From Chara braunii (Eukaryota; Streptophyta; Charophyceae; Charales; Characeae): DNA of 31,294 nt. Location of the stretch: positions 233,154-264,447 of the forward strand of contig BFEA01000520.1 in NCBI GenBank assembly GCA_003427395.1. The letters run 5' to 3'. The notes under the pieces were generated by a model. That model saw only the letters and a list, made by a program, of their open reading frames with translations, searched no databases and was not told where the DNA came from. Of the stretch, positions 1 through 9,109 are shown piece after piece (position 1 is the stretch's first letter; each line of letters opens with the position of its first letter). Position numbers and translations under genes: made by a program.

Positions 1-11
1 GTAGTGATGTG

Positions 12-14
<3 letters not shown>

Positions 15-42
<28 letters not shown>
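15..42. repeat. (AT)n microsatellite
   Basis: Uninterrupted alternating AT, followed by a shorter AT-rich patch to about 70. The rest of 70-570 is low-complexity, with a pyrimidine-rich CCTTTC run around 180-260. I see no gene in it. Confidence 0.9.
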
Positions 43-571
43 CGTCAAAATGTATATATAGATATATATCGTCACAAACAGAACTGCCCGGTAAAACCGT
101 AGGCAGAGAGAGAGAAGAGGACAACAAACGAGGGGCTGTGACAAACTGTTTCGTCGGAGTTTCACCGACTATATATATATCTTCCCCCTCTCCCACCCCT
201 TTCCTTTCCTTTCCTTCCCTCTCATGTCTGCGTCTTCCTTTCGTTCGTTCTTTCTTCCCTCCTTCCTTGTCTCTATGCATACGTTCCCTCGCACTCGTGA
301 TCGAGTCCCAACTGCCCGATTGGAGATCCTTCATCATTTCTTGAGTTTTTCTCACTCGCACGATGACGTGGCTGAACTTGTTTTTATGGATCTTGGACCT
401 CGTTATCTTCTGGTTGAGAGTGTTTCGCGTGTTTGCTGAGGTGTCTTTCGAAACCCTTCGATATGCTATGGCTAAATGTAGACGTGAAGATGCTCACAGA
501 CGTGGACGACACCACCGCCCTGATTTCTAGCTCTGTTTTCCTGTCTGAGCAGTTCGGCTTCATGCCTTAGC

Positions 572-760
572 TCATCTGGCACTATCCTCAACTGCCCCCG
601 CTCTCCTTGCCGCTGCTCTTTCTCTAGCCTCTCTCCGCAATCTCCTCTCGTCTCCTGGACCTAACTCTAGGAAAGTCAAAGGTTGACTTCGAGCAGTCCC
701 ACGAGTAGTCCTACGGTCGTCCACTAACGACTCCTCCTCACTTGTGCTTGCATCACTCAT
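572..760 (-). pseudogene. gag N-terminal fragment of a minus-strand LTR retrotransposon (tentative)
   Basis: A 62-codon frame opens with an ATG at 760. It begins with an acidic, Ser-rich stretch (MSDASTSEEES) and continues with a very charged Arg/Glu/Ala helix (RRLRREARERAAARR). That composition is typical of the disordered and coiled N-terminus of Ty3/gypsy Gag proteins. The frame stops at 572. A shifted frame beyond it again reads as a charged coil (ELLRQENRARNQ), so a frameshift is likely. Supporting context on the same strand, in element order: a PBS at 2027-2038, then a leader block at about 1285-1380 similar to the leader just before gag in the element at 12643. The assignment rests on composition and context; no catalytic or zinc-knuckle motif is present. 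A chance ORF remains possible. Confidence 0.35.
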
Positions 761-1284
761 GAGCTACAGTGTGTGTGATCTAAACTAGTATCCACACTGA
801 ATCCTACCTTAGCCTGACACACAACCGATTACGAATCACAACTAATTTTGGTCGGACTGAACAGAAACAGTGAGGTGATGTAGTAATAACTAATGTCAGA
901 TCCTACAGGAAATATCATATCTATTTTTAGATTACCCTAGAACAGATTGCTATGCAGCAAAGATCTAGTCTGTCTGCAACTGTTTGTCAGTTGTTAGTCA
1001 AGTCTGTAACAACTAAATAATCAAAGATAAAAATAATATCTCCTGTTGGAGATGTATGCTTGGTGGCAGATTGTTTGTTGCTTGCTGCTGCGAACAGTTA
1101 CCGGAATCCCCCCTCCCCCTGTGTCCTTCTTGAGTGGTCGCTTTGTGTCAACGTCCTGAGCATCTGGTTGAGCAGCGTGTCTGAAGGTGTGCAATCCGGC
1201 CCACCCCTGTGCCCCCAGTCAACGCCGAACCTGCCAGCCCCTGCACATTATTTACCCTCGCATGCAACGAGCCTTACACCCGGT

Positions 1285-1380
1285 TTGATCTGGCTGATCA
1301 GGAGGCATTTAAGGAGATCCCCTAAACTCCTAAGGAATTATTTAACGTCGCAGACACGACGACGATCACAACCAGAGTCA
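1285..1380 (-). repeat. retroelement leader block, inverted copy of 12395-12475
   Basis: Read on the minus strand this block matches the plus-strand leader upstream of the gag at 12643. Shared words include CTGATCAGGAGGCATTTAAG, GGAGATCCCC and GAATTATTTAACGTCGCAGA in the orientation shown by the plus strand here. It lies between a minus-strand PBS (2027-2038) and a minus-strand gag-like frame (572-760), the position expected for a 5' leader. The surrounding 760-2026 shows no other gene. Confidence 0.7.
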
Positions 1381-2026
1381 ACACTGTGTCGCCGCCAGAA
1401 ATATTCAAAGACGGTTTGGTAAGCGTCTGTCAAAGGGCTGGCATGCCCTGCATGACCTCTATTGCGCAAGCGGCAGAACCAAAGACTTGCGGCAACGCAT
1501 GCGTGTACTAGTCCCAACGGGTTGGCATGGTGACCGTGACCCGAGTGCTTCGTCCAGGGCCCTTCAAAGGCTTCGCCCGTCTCCCACCAGCTTGCTGCCC
1601 AGGAAGAATGTCGACTCTCAAGGTTGAGCGCTCGCGACACCTCACATCGAGAGGACTCTCAAGACAGAACTCACTTCCTCATGGTAAGAAGCAACGAAGA
1701 GGGTAGATAAGGAAGAGAGCAACGTACCTCATAATGCTGCCCCCAACCACAGATTTCTCACCGGTAACCTGATGTGCATTTATGATGACCGGTCTTTGCT
1801 TCGGCACAACCAACAGCAGAATGCAGTTCCACCTCGGCTTAATATGTCACATCAGCGAGCTCTCATCATCCAGCATACAGCCCATATGTCACCACATAGC
1901 TCCCTGGCACGCCCACACGACCCTGGGCCGCCCTTCGTGCAACGCCCAAGCCTTATCACTGCCCCACACCTCATGCGAAGCACCGAACAGCTATTGCGGA
2001 GAACCAATGAAGCGCAATATGAACCA

Positions 2027-2038
2027 GCTCCGATACCA
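2027..2038 (-). other. primer binding site (initiator tRNA-Met type), minus strand
   Basis: The minus strand reads TGGTATCGGAGC followed by TGG, identical over 15 bases to the sites at 11031 and 29230. The known plant initiator-Met primer site is TGGTATCAGAGC, one base different. It marks the LTR/internal boundary of a degraded minus-strand element. Confidence 0.65.
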
Positions 2039-2041
2039 AAT

Positions 2042-2640
2042 TGTAAGGAAAATAAGCAACAGCGAGATGACAACATCCAGATTACACCATCACATTGAAA
2101 GCCAGATAGTCACACTGTGTCCAGAGAGCAGCATTGCACCAATAATACACCAATGGAGGTTCGTAGTACTGAAAGCCAATGTCAAGGAGAGCTTCTCTCT
2201 CTCTGTACACAACACAAGAGTTCAGTCCCTTCACACTCCTACTTGGCGCTCAGCGCCCAGCCTACTCCTACACAGATGCGATCAGCCTACTAATAGACAA
2301 TGCAACTGTTGACATCAGCGGCAACCCGAAGTACTTGAAGATGTCACCCAAATGCAGACCATCGCCAATACAAGGTATGTGCCCTCACATCATCATCATC
2401 ATCATCCTTCGCCCTTCCCTGACTTTACACCCACGTCTTCCTCCCTTACACCCAAAGACCACCCCTGCGCCTCACTGTACATCCAAGCCCAGCCCGCTAT
2501 GAAGGCTGGCTATGGCGCTGCCCTCAGCAGCGCCCTGCTTCACCACACGACCGCACGTGCGCAGCCTCTTGCTCCCAATGCCAGCAGCCAGCCCGCGAGC
2601 TCTCGCTCCAGCAGCGCTGCCGCCAGCCAGCAAGTGACCG
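2042..2640 (-). mobile_element. degraded LTR of the minus-strand element (approximate ends)
   Basis: This stretch lies upstream, in element sense, of the PBS at 2027-2038. It shares short blocks in the same order with the better preserved LTR at 29232-30180: a GTTCAG...TTCACAC word, and the palindrome GGCGCTCAGCGCC at 2245-2257 against GGCGCTGAGCGCC in the other copy. I could not place the outer end and found no TATA box at the expected place. The far boundary is a guess. Confidence 0.3.
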
Positions 2641-3330
2641 AATGAGGCTGCCAGGGAAGAGCTCTTTCCTTTATGGAAAGCGCTGGCCTGCTCGCACAGC
2701 CTGGCTACACTGGCCTGGGCCCAGAAGCTTCCGGGAGGCCCCAGGATGCTGCCCTTGTTCTGCAGCTACTGGGCCTCGTTCAGTTGGGCCTCCCAACTGT
2801 CAGTGTATGAGGCTGCGATTCACGCCCAGGGCCTGCATTTTCTGGAAAGGCCCGGTAGGCCGTGGAAATGTCTTTGTTGCTCGGCCTCTGTTTCTTTCAA
2901 CCAACTGGCGCGTCGCAACTGCCTGGACCCCAAATATGAAATTGACAGTCAAAGGCCTCTTTTGATAAATTAGGCCCGCCTTCACTTAGGGCGGGCACCA
3001 CTGCAACCGGGGCCCCTTAGGCCTGCCGAGGACTCAGATCCTCGCAGTAGTGTAATGACCCGCCATACCACAGACTGAGAACAGCGCTGATTTCTGAAGT
3101 TCTGCCGATGTAATGGATGCCTTGCCAAGATTCCCGCATTCTGCTGTGTTTTCTAAGTCTGTATGTGTGCGTGCTTGTGGACTTGTGTGCCTGTTTGAGT
3201 GCTTGTCGGCATGAGTGTGTGTGTGACCCGCAAGGGTACTTGCTTGTTTGGCAGGCCCGTAGGCCCTCAGACTCAGACTCAGACCGCCCGGGATAACCTC
3301 AGACTCAGACCGCCCGGGACAGCACAGTTT
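2640..3330. repeat. GGCC-rich non-coding repeat DNA
   Basis: No convincing gene. It contains many AGGCCC/GGGCCT words and a 7-bp hairpin (GCCCGCC at 2974-2980 with GGCGGGC at 2990-2996). At 3263-3320 a short direct repeat of CTCAGACTCAGACCGCCCGG occurs twice. It lies on the 3' side of the host exon and is probably intronic. Confidence 0.5.
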
Positions 3331-3405
3331 ACAAGCAACCTAACCAGGGAGCTATTGCAGGTCATGTTGAGGAACTATGTTACATTGAGGTGTCATCAAC
3401 ATTCC

Positions 3406-3411
3406 ACTTAC
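3406..3411 (-). other. 5' splice donor of the host exon
   Basis: The minus strand reads CTCAGAAAG/GTAAGTGG, a near-perfect plant donor. Splicing here would remove the frame's last 19 residues and the stop. Confidence 0.75.
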
Positions 3412-5007
3412 CTTTCTGAGGTGCCTGATAAGAATGTTGCAGTCGAAGAGCACAGCTGCAAGGAAGATACTCATTGCCTGCCGAATGGCAGCCTTAGGAT
3501 GAAATATCAACGGAAGCAAGGGTACAACACGTTGCCAAGGACGTTCCCACAGCCATCTGCATAAATGATTCTCGGTTGCTAGGACAACTCCACCAGTCCC
3601 TGTCACGGTAAAGCCCAGAGGGCTTGCTGCTAGCCATGAGACAAGCTGGAGACATGCGTGCAGCAGCAGAAGTCCTGCATCATCTTCGGACTGCAGGTCC
3701 TCAACCAAATCCTCCGGAACACCTTGTCTGTGCTCAGTGCCAGTTGCTGAAAAAACACCTCTCACCCCCGCTGGCAAGGAAGAGGATTCATCCATTCCCT
3801 CCTCAGGAATCCTGCACTGTCCTATGTCTGCATTTGTTCGCCTAATCTTGAGCTGGTCTTCATCATAGCAAACAAGCCCTTCGCAGTGCCAGCAGCCCTC
3901 CTCTTCACTCATCACATTCTCCTGTTTCTGAATGGGTACCTTTACCATATCTTGTCTTGTACGGGGCATATGGATCAAAGCATTGATTTCATGAAGTAAG
4001 CATGACAACGACGTTGCATCTGCTGCCAGGTACCGTGCAAGCCTTTTGTCTTTTGACATCCGGATGATTTGTTTGATTGCTGAATGTTTAATCTTCTTTT
4101 CTATTGTCCCTGATTGAATAATCGATATCATGTCCACAATATCCTTTTCCTGAAACTGTGGCAATTCCATCCAACCCCAAAGCTGTTCGCTGCTCTCCCT
4201 GATCAGCTCTCTGCTATGGTATTGTCCCTCACCCATCCCATCAGAAGAACTGGAACAGTGTGCTCCTTCGTCATGTTGTGACCTAACACTTGCTGCTTCA
4301 GCATGATCTGTCATCTGCCTTTTGAAGAAAAGGAATGGGCAGAACGGATCACTGGCAATAGGACCTTCATTCTTTTGTCTATGTCCTGGAGGTCCGACGG
4401 ACCTTCCCTGCCACTGCCATTTCTCTTTGCATGGAGCATTGTGAGTACAAGGCAGACAGCAATGTAACCAGGGCGCCATAGCCTGCATCATACATATATT
4501 TTCTTCCCGGACAACAGTGTTGCAATAAGTTTCTGCTGCTTGTCTCTCACTGTGGTGTTTAGGGCCTCTGCAGAATTGTAAGACTTCCCCTGATGCCCAC
4601 TGCCTTAAGCTGCTGTCAGATGAAAACAAATATCTGAGTAATTGGCTGAGCTGACACCACTCCCCTTCTGACGAGTCCACAATAACGTTTTGAAGCAGAG
4701 CACTCCGCTCGCTGCCCTTCTCTGCCGCAGATGAACAATGTACAAGGAAATTCCCTGAGTAGTGCCTCATTCCTCCCTCCTCATCAGTGTGCCGCGATGG
4801 AGGTTTGAACTCGCAGCTCGTTTCAGTTGCCCCATCATTTGCCCTTAACCGGAAAGATTTGTGAATCAATTCAGCAGCAATATATGAATTATATCCAGCC
4901 TGGCTAGATCGGAAGTAAGCTGTCAACCATGGTAAAATGGAATAGAGCTTCTGCCTCTCATTTGTATTCAAGCTCTCTATCATCCTCAGTAGCAGCTCTG
5001 CTGCCTC
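3412..5007 (-). CDS. internal coding exon, large helical (ARM/HEAT-like) protein, family not identified
   Basis: This is the only convincing host coding segment. It is 1596 nt, exactly 532 codons, open throughout. It is flanked by a strong acceptor (TTCTTTTGCAG/GAG, ending at 5008) and a strong donor (AAAG/GTAAGT), with phase 0 at both ends. The open frame begins at an ATG at 5082, but the acceptor makes that ATG intronic. The product starts EAAELLLRMIESLNTNERQK and ends near NILIRHLRK. It is rich in amphipathic helices (KHSAIKQIIRMSKDKRLARY; VPLLPLIFHPKAAIRQAM), which recalls armadillo or HEAT solenoids. A middle part has Cys/His and Asp/Glu-rich linkers. I see no signal peptide, transmembrane segment or catalytic motif. 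A very large ARM-type scaffold such as a rotatin-like centriolar protein is one guess, not supported by any motif I can name. Neighbouring exons were not found in the window; flanking introns appear to be filled with transposons. Confidence 0.7.
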
Positions 5008-5030
5008 CTGCAAAAGAAGCAGGATCAAAG
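5008..5030 (-). other. 3' splice acceptor and polypyrimidine tract of the host exon
   Basis: The minus strand reads CTTTGATCCTGCTTCTTTTG then CAG, giving a pyrimidine-rich tract that ends in AG at 5008. It decides that the exon starts at 5007 and not at the in-frame ATG at 5082. Confidence 0.75.
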
Positions 5031-5439
5031 TGTCATCGACAAGCAGAGGAAAATACGAGACCTGGACCCCATGAGTTAGCAAGAGAGGCTACTCGTCAAG
5101 GGAGATCCAGAATGTAATTGTGATGAATACGTCACAATCACCATTTCTTTTCTTTTTTTCACTGTGATCTATGTAAATCATGTGAAGGCAGTGTGCATCA
5201 ATAGCCGTGCAGCAATCTACATGTTCATGTTTATAATACTGTGTAATGTGTGTATACATGGTGTGATACAAAGGACAGTTTCCTGAACAGTGGATGCATT
5301 GCAATCAGCCCAGTCGTCAAACCAACATCTCATGCCACAACAAGGACCACTGCAGCACATGAAAGATGGACATCCAAAACACTTTCACTTGAGAGCTCAA
5401 AGTTGCTGTGGCATACTGCGTAGCCACTCCCGCATTCCC

Positions 5440-5600
5440 AGCCTAAAAGCCTAGAAATAAGGGCTTACAGGCCCCGTGTCGTTTCAGCCTGAAAGACTGA
5501 AAACGAGGGCCTGCAGGCCCTATGTCGTTTCAGCCTAAAACAGGGCTTTTCAGCCTGAAACGGAGGGCCACTTTCGGGCCCTCATAAGATCGACCTACCC
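5440..5600. repeat. short GGCC / TTTCAGCCTGAAA repeat cluster
   Basis: The word TCGTTTCAGCCT recurs about 46 bp apart (near 5479 and 5525), with a third TTTTCAGCCTGAAACG near 5556. Each is accompanied by AGGGCCTGCAGGCCC-like palindromic words. No gene is seen in 5010-5860; the short frames are random in composition. Confidence 0.6.
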
Positions 5601-5883
5601 TAACACTCAGGCACAAAACCAGGGTTTCGGGAACAGGCTATTTCTGGCCTGTTCCCATGACAGCCTCAAGCAGGAGCTGCAGCGGCAGCCCCTGACTCCC
5701 TTCGGCATTGGCAAGAGCAGCCTCCTGGACTGCCTCGCCCTGCAGTCGGGAGGCAGGCCGAGAAGTACATAGGGAGTTCCCATGCACTTCACAGGTAGGT
5801 AGTTGGACAGAACGTACCAGTAGTCTTCAGGATTCGGCCGCAGCACTCAGGAGGAGCGCTGCAGGAGTAGCTTAGCGCTAGCA

Positions 5884-5953
5884 GTAGTCTTCAGCGCTGG
5901 GCGCTTGTAGCCATAGCGGTAGTCTTCAGCGCTGGGCGCTAGTAGGTGCTAGT
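5884..5953. repeat. tandem duplication with unit GTAGTCTTCAGCGCTGGGCG
   Basis: The unit occurs at about 5884 and again about 48 bp later, each followed by CT(T/A)GTAG. GCGCTAGC and GCTAGTAG words surround it. The rest of 5950-6600 holds short (GA)n runs and no convincing gene. Confidence 0.7.
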
Positions 5954-6604
5954 AGTAGTGTTGAGGAGAGATGGCTGGCAGAGGCCAGTGAGACTTACCT
6001 GTGGCGCCATAGCTCCAGCTACATCTTCGAGGTACCTGCATCAAGGCGCCAACTTCACAGGTTAGTACCGGACTAAGAGAGAGAGAGAGAGAGTTCTTCT
6101 TCCTCTTCTAAGTCCACCATCTCTTCTTCACCCTCTCACTCCCTGACTTCTCAGTATCAGTGGACTACGACAGAGAGAGAGAGTTGTGACTTGAGACTTG
6201 ATGACATTGGATCCAGACTCGACATTGGGATTCAGAAATTTTGACGAGGGACTATTTGGGCCTGTGCCGAAGACTTGGTGTTGAGGACATTCCCATCTTC
6301 CCCTCTTCTTCGTCTGTGTATGGTTGGGGCTGGTGCATTCTTCCTGTGTGAGCGCCAGGCCCCTTCACACCATGGAGTGATGATGATGATGTATGTTCGG
6401 GGCTGCATTGCAATATTGATTGTTCGGATCATTGGTATCTAAGTTTTCCACTGCGCTATCTTGTACTTTGTTAGAGAGGTCGGTTCTTGTTCTGGTCTGC
6501 ACCTTTACAGTATGCAACAGTTGCTCAGCAATCAAAGTCTTATACAACAAGTTTGTATGCACAAGCTGGGTGGCTATGGCCGCCAGAAAACAACAAACAA
6601 GGAT

Positions 6605-6607
<3 letters not shown>

Positions 6608-6675
<68 letters not shown>
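6608..6675. repeat. (CT)n microsatellite abutting a 3-base assembly gap
   Basis: About 34 CT units end in NNN at 6676-6678. The tract is probably collapsed or truncated in the assembly. It is the source of apparent Leu-Ser or Arg-Glu repeat frames that are not genes. Confidence 0.95.
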
Positions 6676-6711
6676 NNNGTGAGTGTCTTCTCTCTTGCTA
6701 CCCTATGCTGA

Positions 6712-6911
6712 GCTATGCGTCCACCGCCCTTTTGACTAGTGTGTCCCACCCCGAAAAGTTTTTTTTCCCCTTTTTCCGCTATGCGTCCACTGCCCTTTTG
6801 ACTACTGTAATCTGGACACAGTAGAGAAAGCGTTTTTTTTTCCCTTTTTCCGTCACTATAAAATTCAGATTTGTGGGACATTGCCGACCCTGTGTCCCAC
6901 CCCGAAAAGTT
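6712..6911. repeat. imperfect local duplications
   Basis: A 27-bp word beginning GCTATGCGTCCAC occurs at 6712 and 6778. GTGTCCCACCCCGAAAAGTT occurs at 6741 and 6892. T-rich runs lie between. A TATA-like ACTATAAAATTC is at about 6855. No gene. Confidence 0.7.
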
Positions 6912-7012
6912 CGGGTACTGGCCAAGACATCATAATTTCTAAAGACTGGCGGAGGTACTGGTGGTTTAATCAGAAAAATGAAAAAAAAAAGTTTCGTTAT
7001 GAACATGATTCC

Positions 7013-7197
7013 CTCGGCGCTCTGCACGCCTACGCCCCTAGCTCGGAGGTCCTCGCTCCGGGGGAGGGTAGGTCTGCAATGACTTGCTGGTTCCTGGTTG
7101 CCTGTAGCCTCTCTCTGACGAGGCTCTACCATAGGTAGGGACAGATTCATAATTTTGTTTGGCTGAGGGCTAACCGAGAGACCTACCTGTAAGGAAA
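7013..7197 (+). repeat. 185-bp direct repeat, copy 1
   Basis: Nearly identical to 7392-7575. It contains the end of a pol frame, the purine-rich GGGGGAGGGTAGG and what looks like the start of LTR DNA. It ends exactly where the chromodomain remnant begins, so the pair is best read as a tandem duplication of about 379 bp whose second unit is incomplete. Confidence 0.85.
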
Positions 7198-7419
7198 TTC
7201 GAGTTAGACAGGCCTCCTCATAAGGTGGAATCAATTGAGGATGAGTATGGGACAGACCCGGATAAGGAGTACCTTGTGAAGTTTCTTTACCAGCCCCATA
7301 ATGAGGATCGCTGGTTCGCTCGCAAGGAACTTCTGAAAACAGCAAAGTCTGCTGTCCTCAAATATGAGGCTGCGCAGAAAGGGATTATCCCTCAGCGCTC
7401 TGCACGCCTACGCCCCTAG
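7198..7419 (+). pseudogene. Ty3/gypsy pol C-terminus with chromodomain remnant
   Basis: The frame opens at FELDRPPHKVESIEDEYGTD and runs through EYLVKFLYQPHNEDRWFARK and ELLKTAKSAVLKYEAAQKG to a stop at 7417-7419. The pattern of acidic lead-in, YLVKF strand, aromatic RWF, then a helix of the LLKTA/ILKYE type is that of the chromodomain-like tail on chromovirus integrases. It can be compared inside this window with KQYKVRFAYQEQKDNRWF in the minus-strand element near 20030. There is no integrase core upstream; the preceding 185 bp is a copy of the downstream repeat, so the fragment was isolated by duplication or deletion. It is non-functional. A purine-rich tract after the stop could be the polypurine tract of the same element. 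Confidence 0.75.
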
Positions 7420-7575
7420 CTCGGAGGTCCTTGCTCCGGGGGAGGGTAGGTCTGCAATGAGTTGCTGGTTCCAGGTTGCCTGTAGCCTCTCTCTGACGAG
7501 GCTGTACCATAGGTAGGGACAGATTCGTAATTTTGTTTGGTTGAGGGCTAACTGAGAGACCTACCTGTAAGGAAA
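7392..7575 (+). repeat. 185-bp direct repeat, copy 2, with candidate polypurine tract
   Basis: Partner of 7013-7197. It starts inside the pol frame, runs through the stop codon and through GGGGGAGGGTAGG at about 7438. A TG that could open a 3' LTR follows at about 7453. The copies diverge after GTAAGGAAA. Confidence 0.85.
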
Positions 7576-8395
7576 ATCTGTGAGGGACATATTTGTAAAT
7601 ATAGGAAACATGGGCCCAGTACTAACTCGAATTTCCTACAGCTACCCTAACTGCGAATAGCAGACCCGGGCTACCCCTAGGACAGATAGGCCCAATGGGC
7701 CTACGCTGATAGACGGTCCTATACCCTATAGCCGGGTAGGGAGAGCTCCTAAGGGCCGAAACAAAAACGGTACTGGTCGGTCAGTCAGTCCGGTCTAGGT
7801 CGAGTCTTGGCTAGGGTAGAGTATAGATAGGTTGAGAGAATCGGTCCAGGGCTTTTGGCAGTTTACACTTCGTGGTGGAAGTTGTTGCGCACGCGGCATC
7901 AGGTCGTGGTGACTGATCCATGCGTGGGAGACGGCGGACATAGTCGGACCCTCGGAGCGCTGACCAGACTGGGGTCAACGCTGTCCGCTCTGACTCTCTG
8001 CGAGTCAAAGCGGCCTGGGCTATCAAGGGTCTGATGCGTTGGAGCACGCGGTGCACTGCTGACCCTCCTCAGGAATAGGGTCCCAGTGGCGATGCAGCCA
8101 TAGCTGCATCTTCTCAGAGATTATCATCGTCTGGACTTCATCTTCATCAAAGACCGTTGGTGCTGAGCTTCTTCCTCATCATCTGAGTGGCGATTGGCTC
8201 TGGGAGCCAGTTTCATCTTGGCACAGGCCACTGAGTTGGATGTCAGGGTGGCGCTGGGTGTTACCTGGGGTTCTGGTGCTACTTTTAGCTGTTCGGTGTG
8301 TGTGGGGTTGAGGCGCTACCCCTCTGAGGGTAGCGCAACAGGGTTCTGAGGTTATTCAGTGAAAGCGATGCTCTGAGTTTAATAAACACCAATCC
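7453..8395 (+). mobile_element. probable 3' LTR / LTR-derived DNA of the chromodomain element
   Basis: This is non-coding DNA directly after a pol stop and polypurine tract. It carries an AATAAA at 8381-8386, where an LTR polyadenylation signal could lie. Neither LTR end nor target duplication could be fixed, because the downstream part runs into a leader-like inverted segment. No other gene in the stretch. Confidence 0.4.
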
Positions 8396-8635
8396 TTGGG
8401 GGTCCTGTCGCCAGGTTGTCAGTCGTCAGACATAGCTGTAGCCCTACTAAGTCCCGCGAAGGTTTGGTCACCACAACTCTATGACCTCATACACAGAATC
8501 CTATCACCTGGACAGAAGTGACTCGATGCAGAAAGAAGAGACAGACAGACGCTTAAGCAAGTACCAAGGTTGTCTGCACATCCATAAGGCAAGGGGATAG
8601 GCCAAGGCTTGGAGAGATTATATCGCGCTCCAGCT

Positions 8636-8745
8636 TGGTCAACGCTATGGTCAACGGTCTTGGTCAACACTCTTGGTCAATGCCGGTCAACACAGGTCAA
8701 CGCCTGTCAACGTCCTTGGTCAACCCTCGTGGTCAAGGCTTGACA
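8636..8745 (-). promoter_or_regulatory. cluster of nine TTGAC (W-box-like) motifs
   Basis: GTCAA, whose minus-strand reading is TTGAC, recurs nine times in about 110 bp, mostly as GGTCAAC. TTGACC/T is the core bound by plant WRKY factors. The function is inferred; the array could equally be a minisatellite. Confidence 0.55.
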
Positions 8746-9000
8746 CCCTGGCTATGGCTGCTGACCTCCTTCCTCATCAAGCTTCTTCTCTCTCCCCTCG
8801 TCTTCTTCCTCACCAACCCCGACTATGGCTTCCTTCTCTCTCTCCTTCGTCTCTCCTTTCTCCTTCCTTCTCTCTCGTCTTCTCCTTCGTCACTTCCGCT
8901 TGATCGTCTTCTTCCTTGACTCCAAGCTCGGCGGCTATGGCTGCCTCTTCTTCTTCACATGCGCCTCCTACTTCCTACTTCCTACTTCCTACTTCCTATT

Positions 9001-9003
<3 letters not shown>

Positions 9004-9072
<69 letters not shown>
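9004..9072. repeat. (CT)n microsatellite
   Basis: About 34 CT units, preceded by a CTTCCTA tandem near 8970-9000. Confidence 0.95.
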
Positions 9073-9075
<3 letters not shown>

Positions 9076-9109
9076 ATCGTCTCCTTAGTGATCTCCAAAC
9101 ACGTGGCGG

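Noticed and set aside
3199-3564. Plus-strand frame of 121 codons
   Set aside because: It overlaps the host exon antisense and starts in simple CTCAGA repeats; composition is not protein-like.
5008-5082. ATG at 5082 as the start of the 576-codon frame
   Set aside because: A strong polypyrimidine tract and CAG acceptor lie between it and the protein-like part, so the first 25 codons are probably intron.
6420-6881. Leu-Ser and Arg-Glu repeat proteins here and at 8825-9306, 18102-18499
   Set aside because: They are translations of (CT)n microsatellites in several frames, with no coding context.
8636-8745. CRISPR-like array from evenly spaced GGTCAAC words
   Set aside because: Repeat units are only about 7 bp with irregular spacing, in a eukaryotic retroelement leader.
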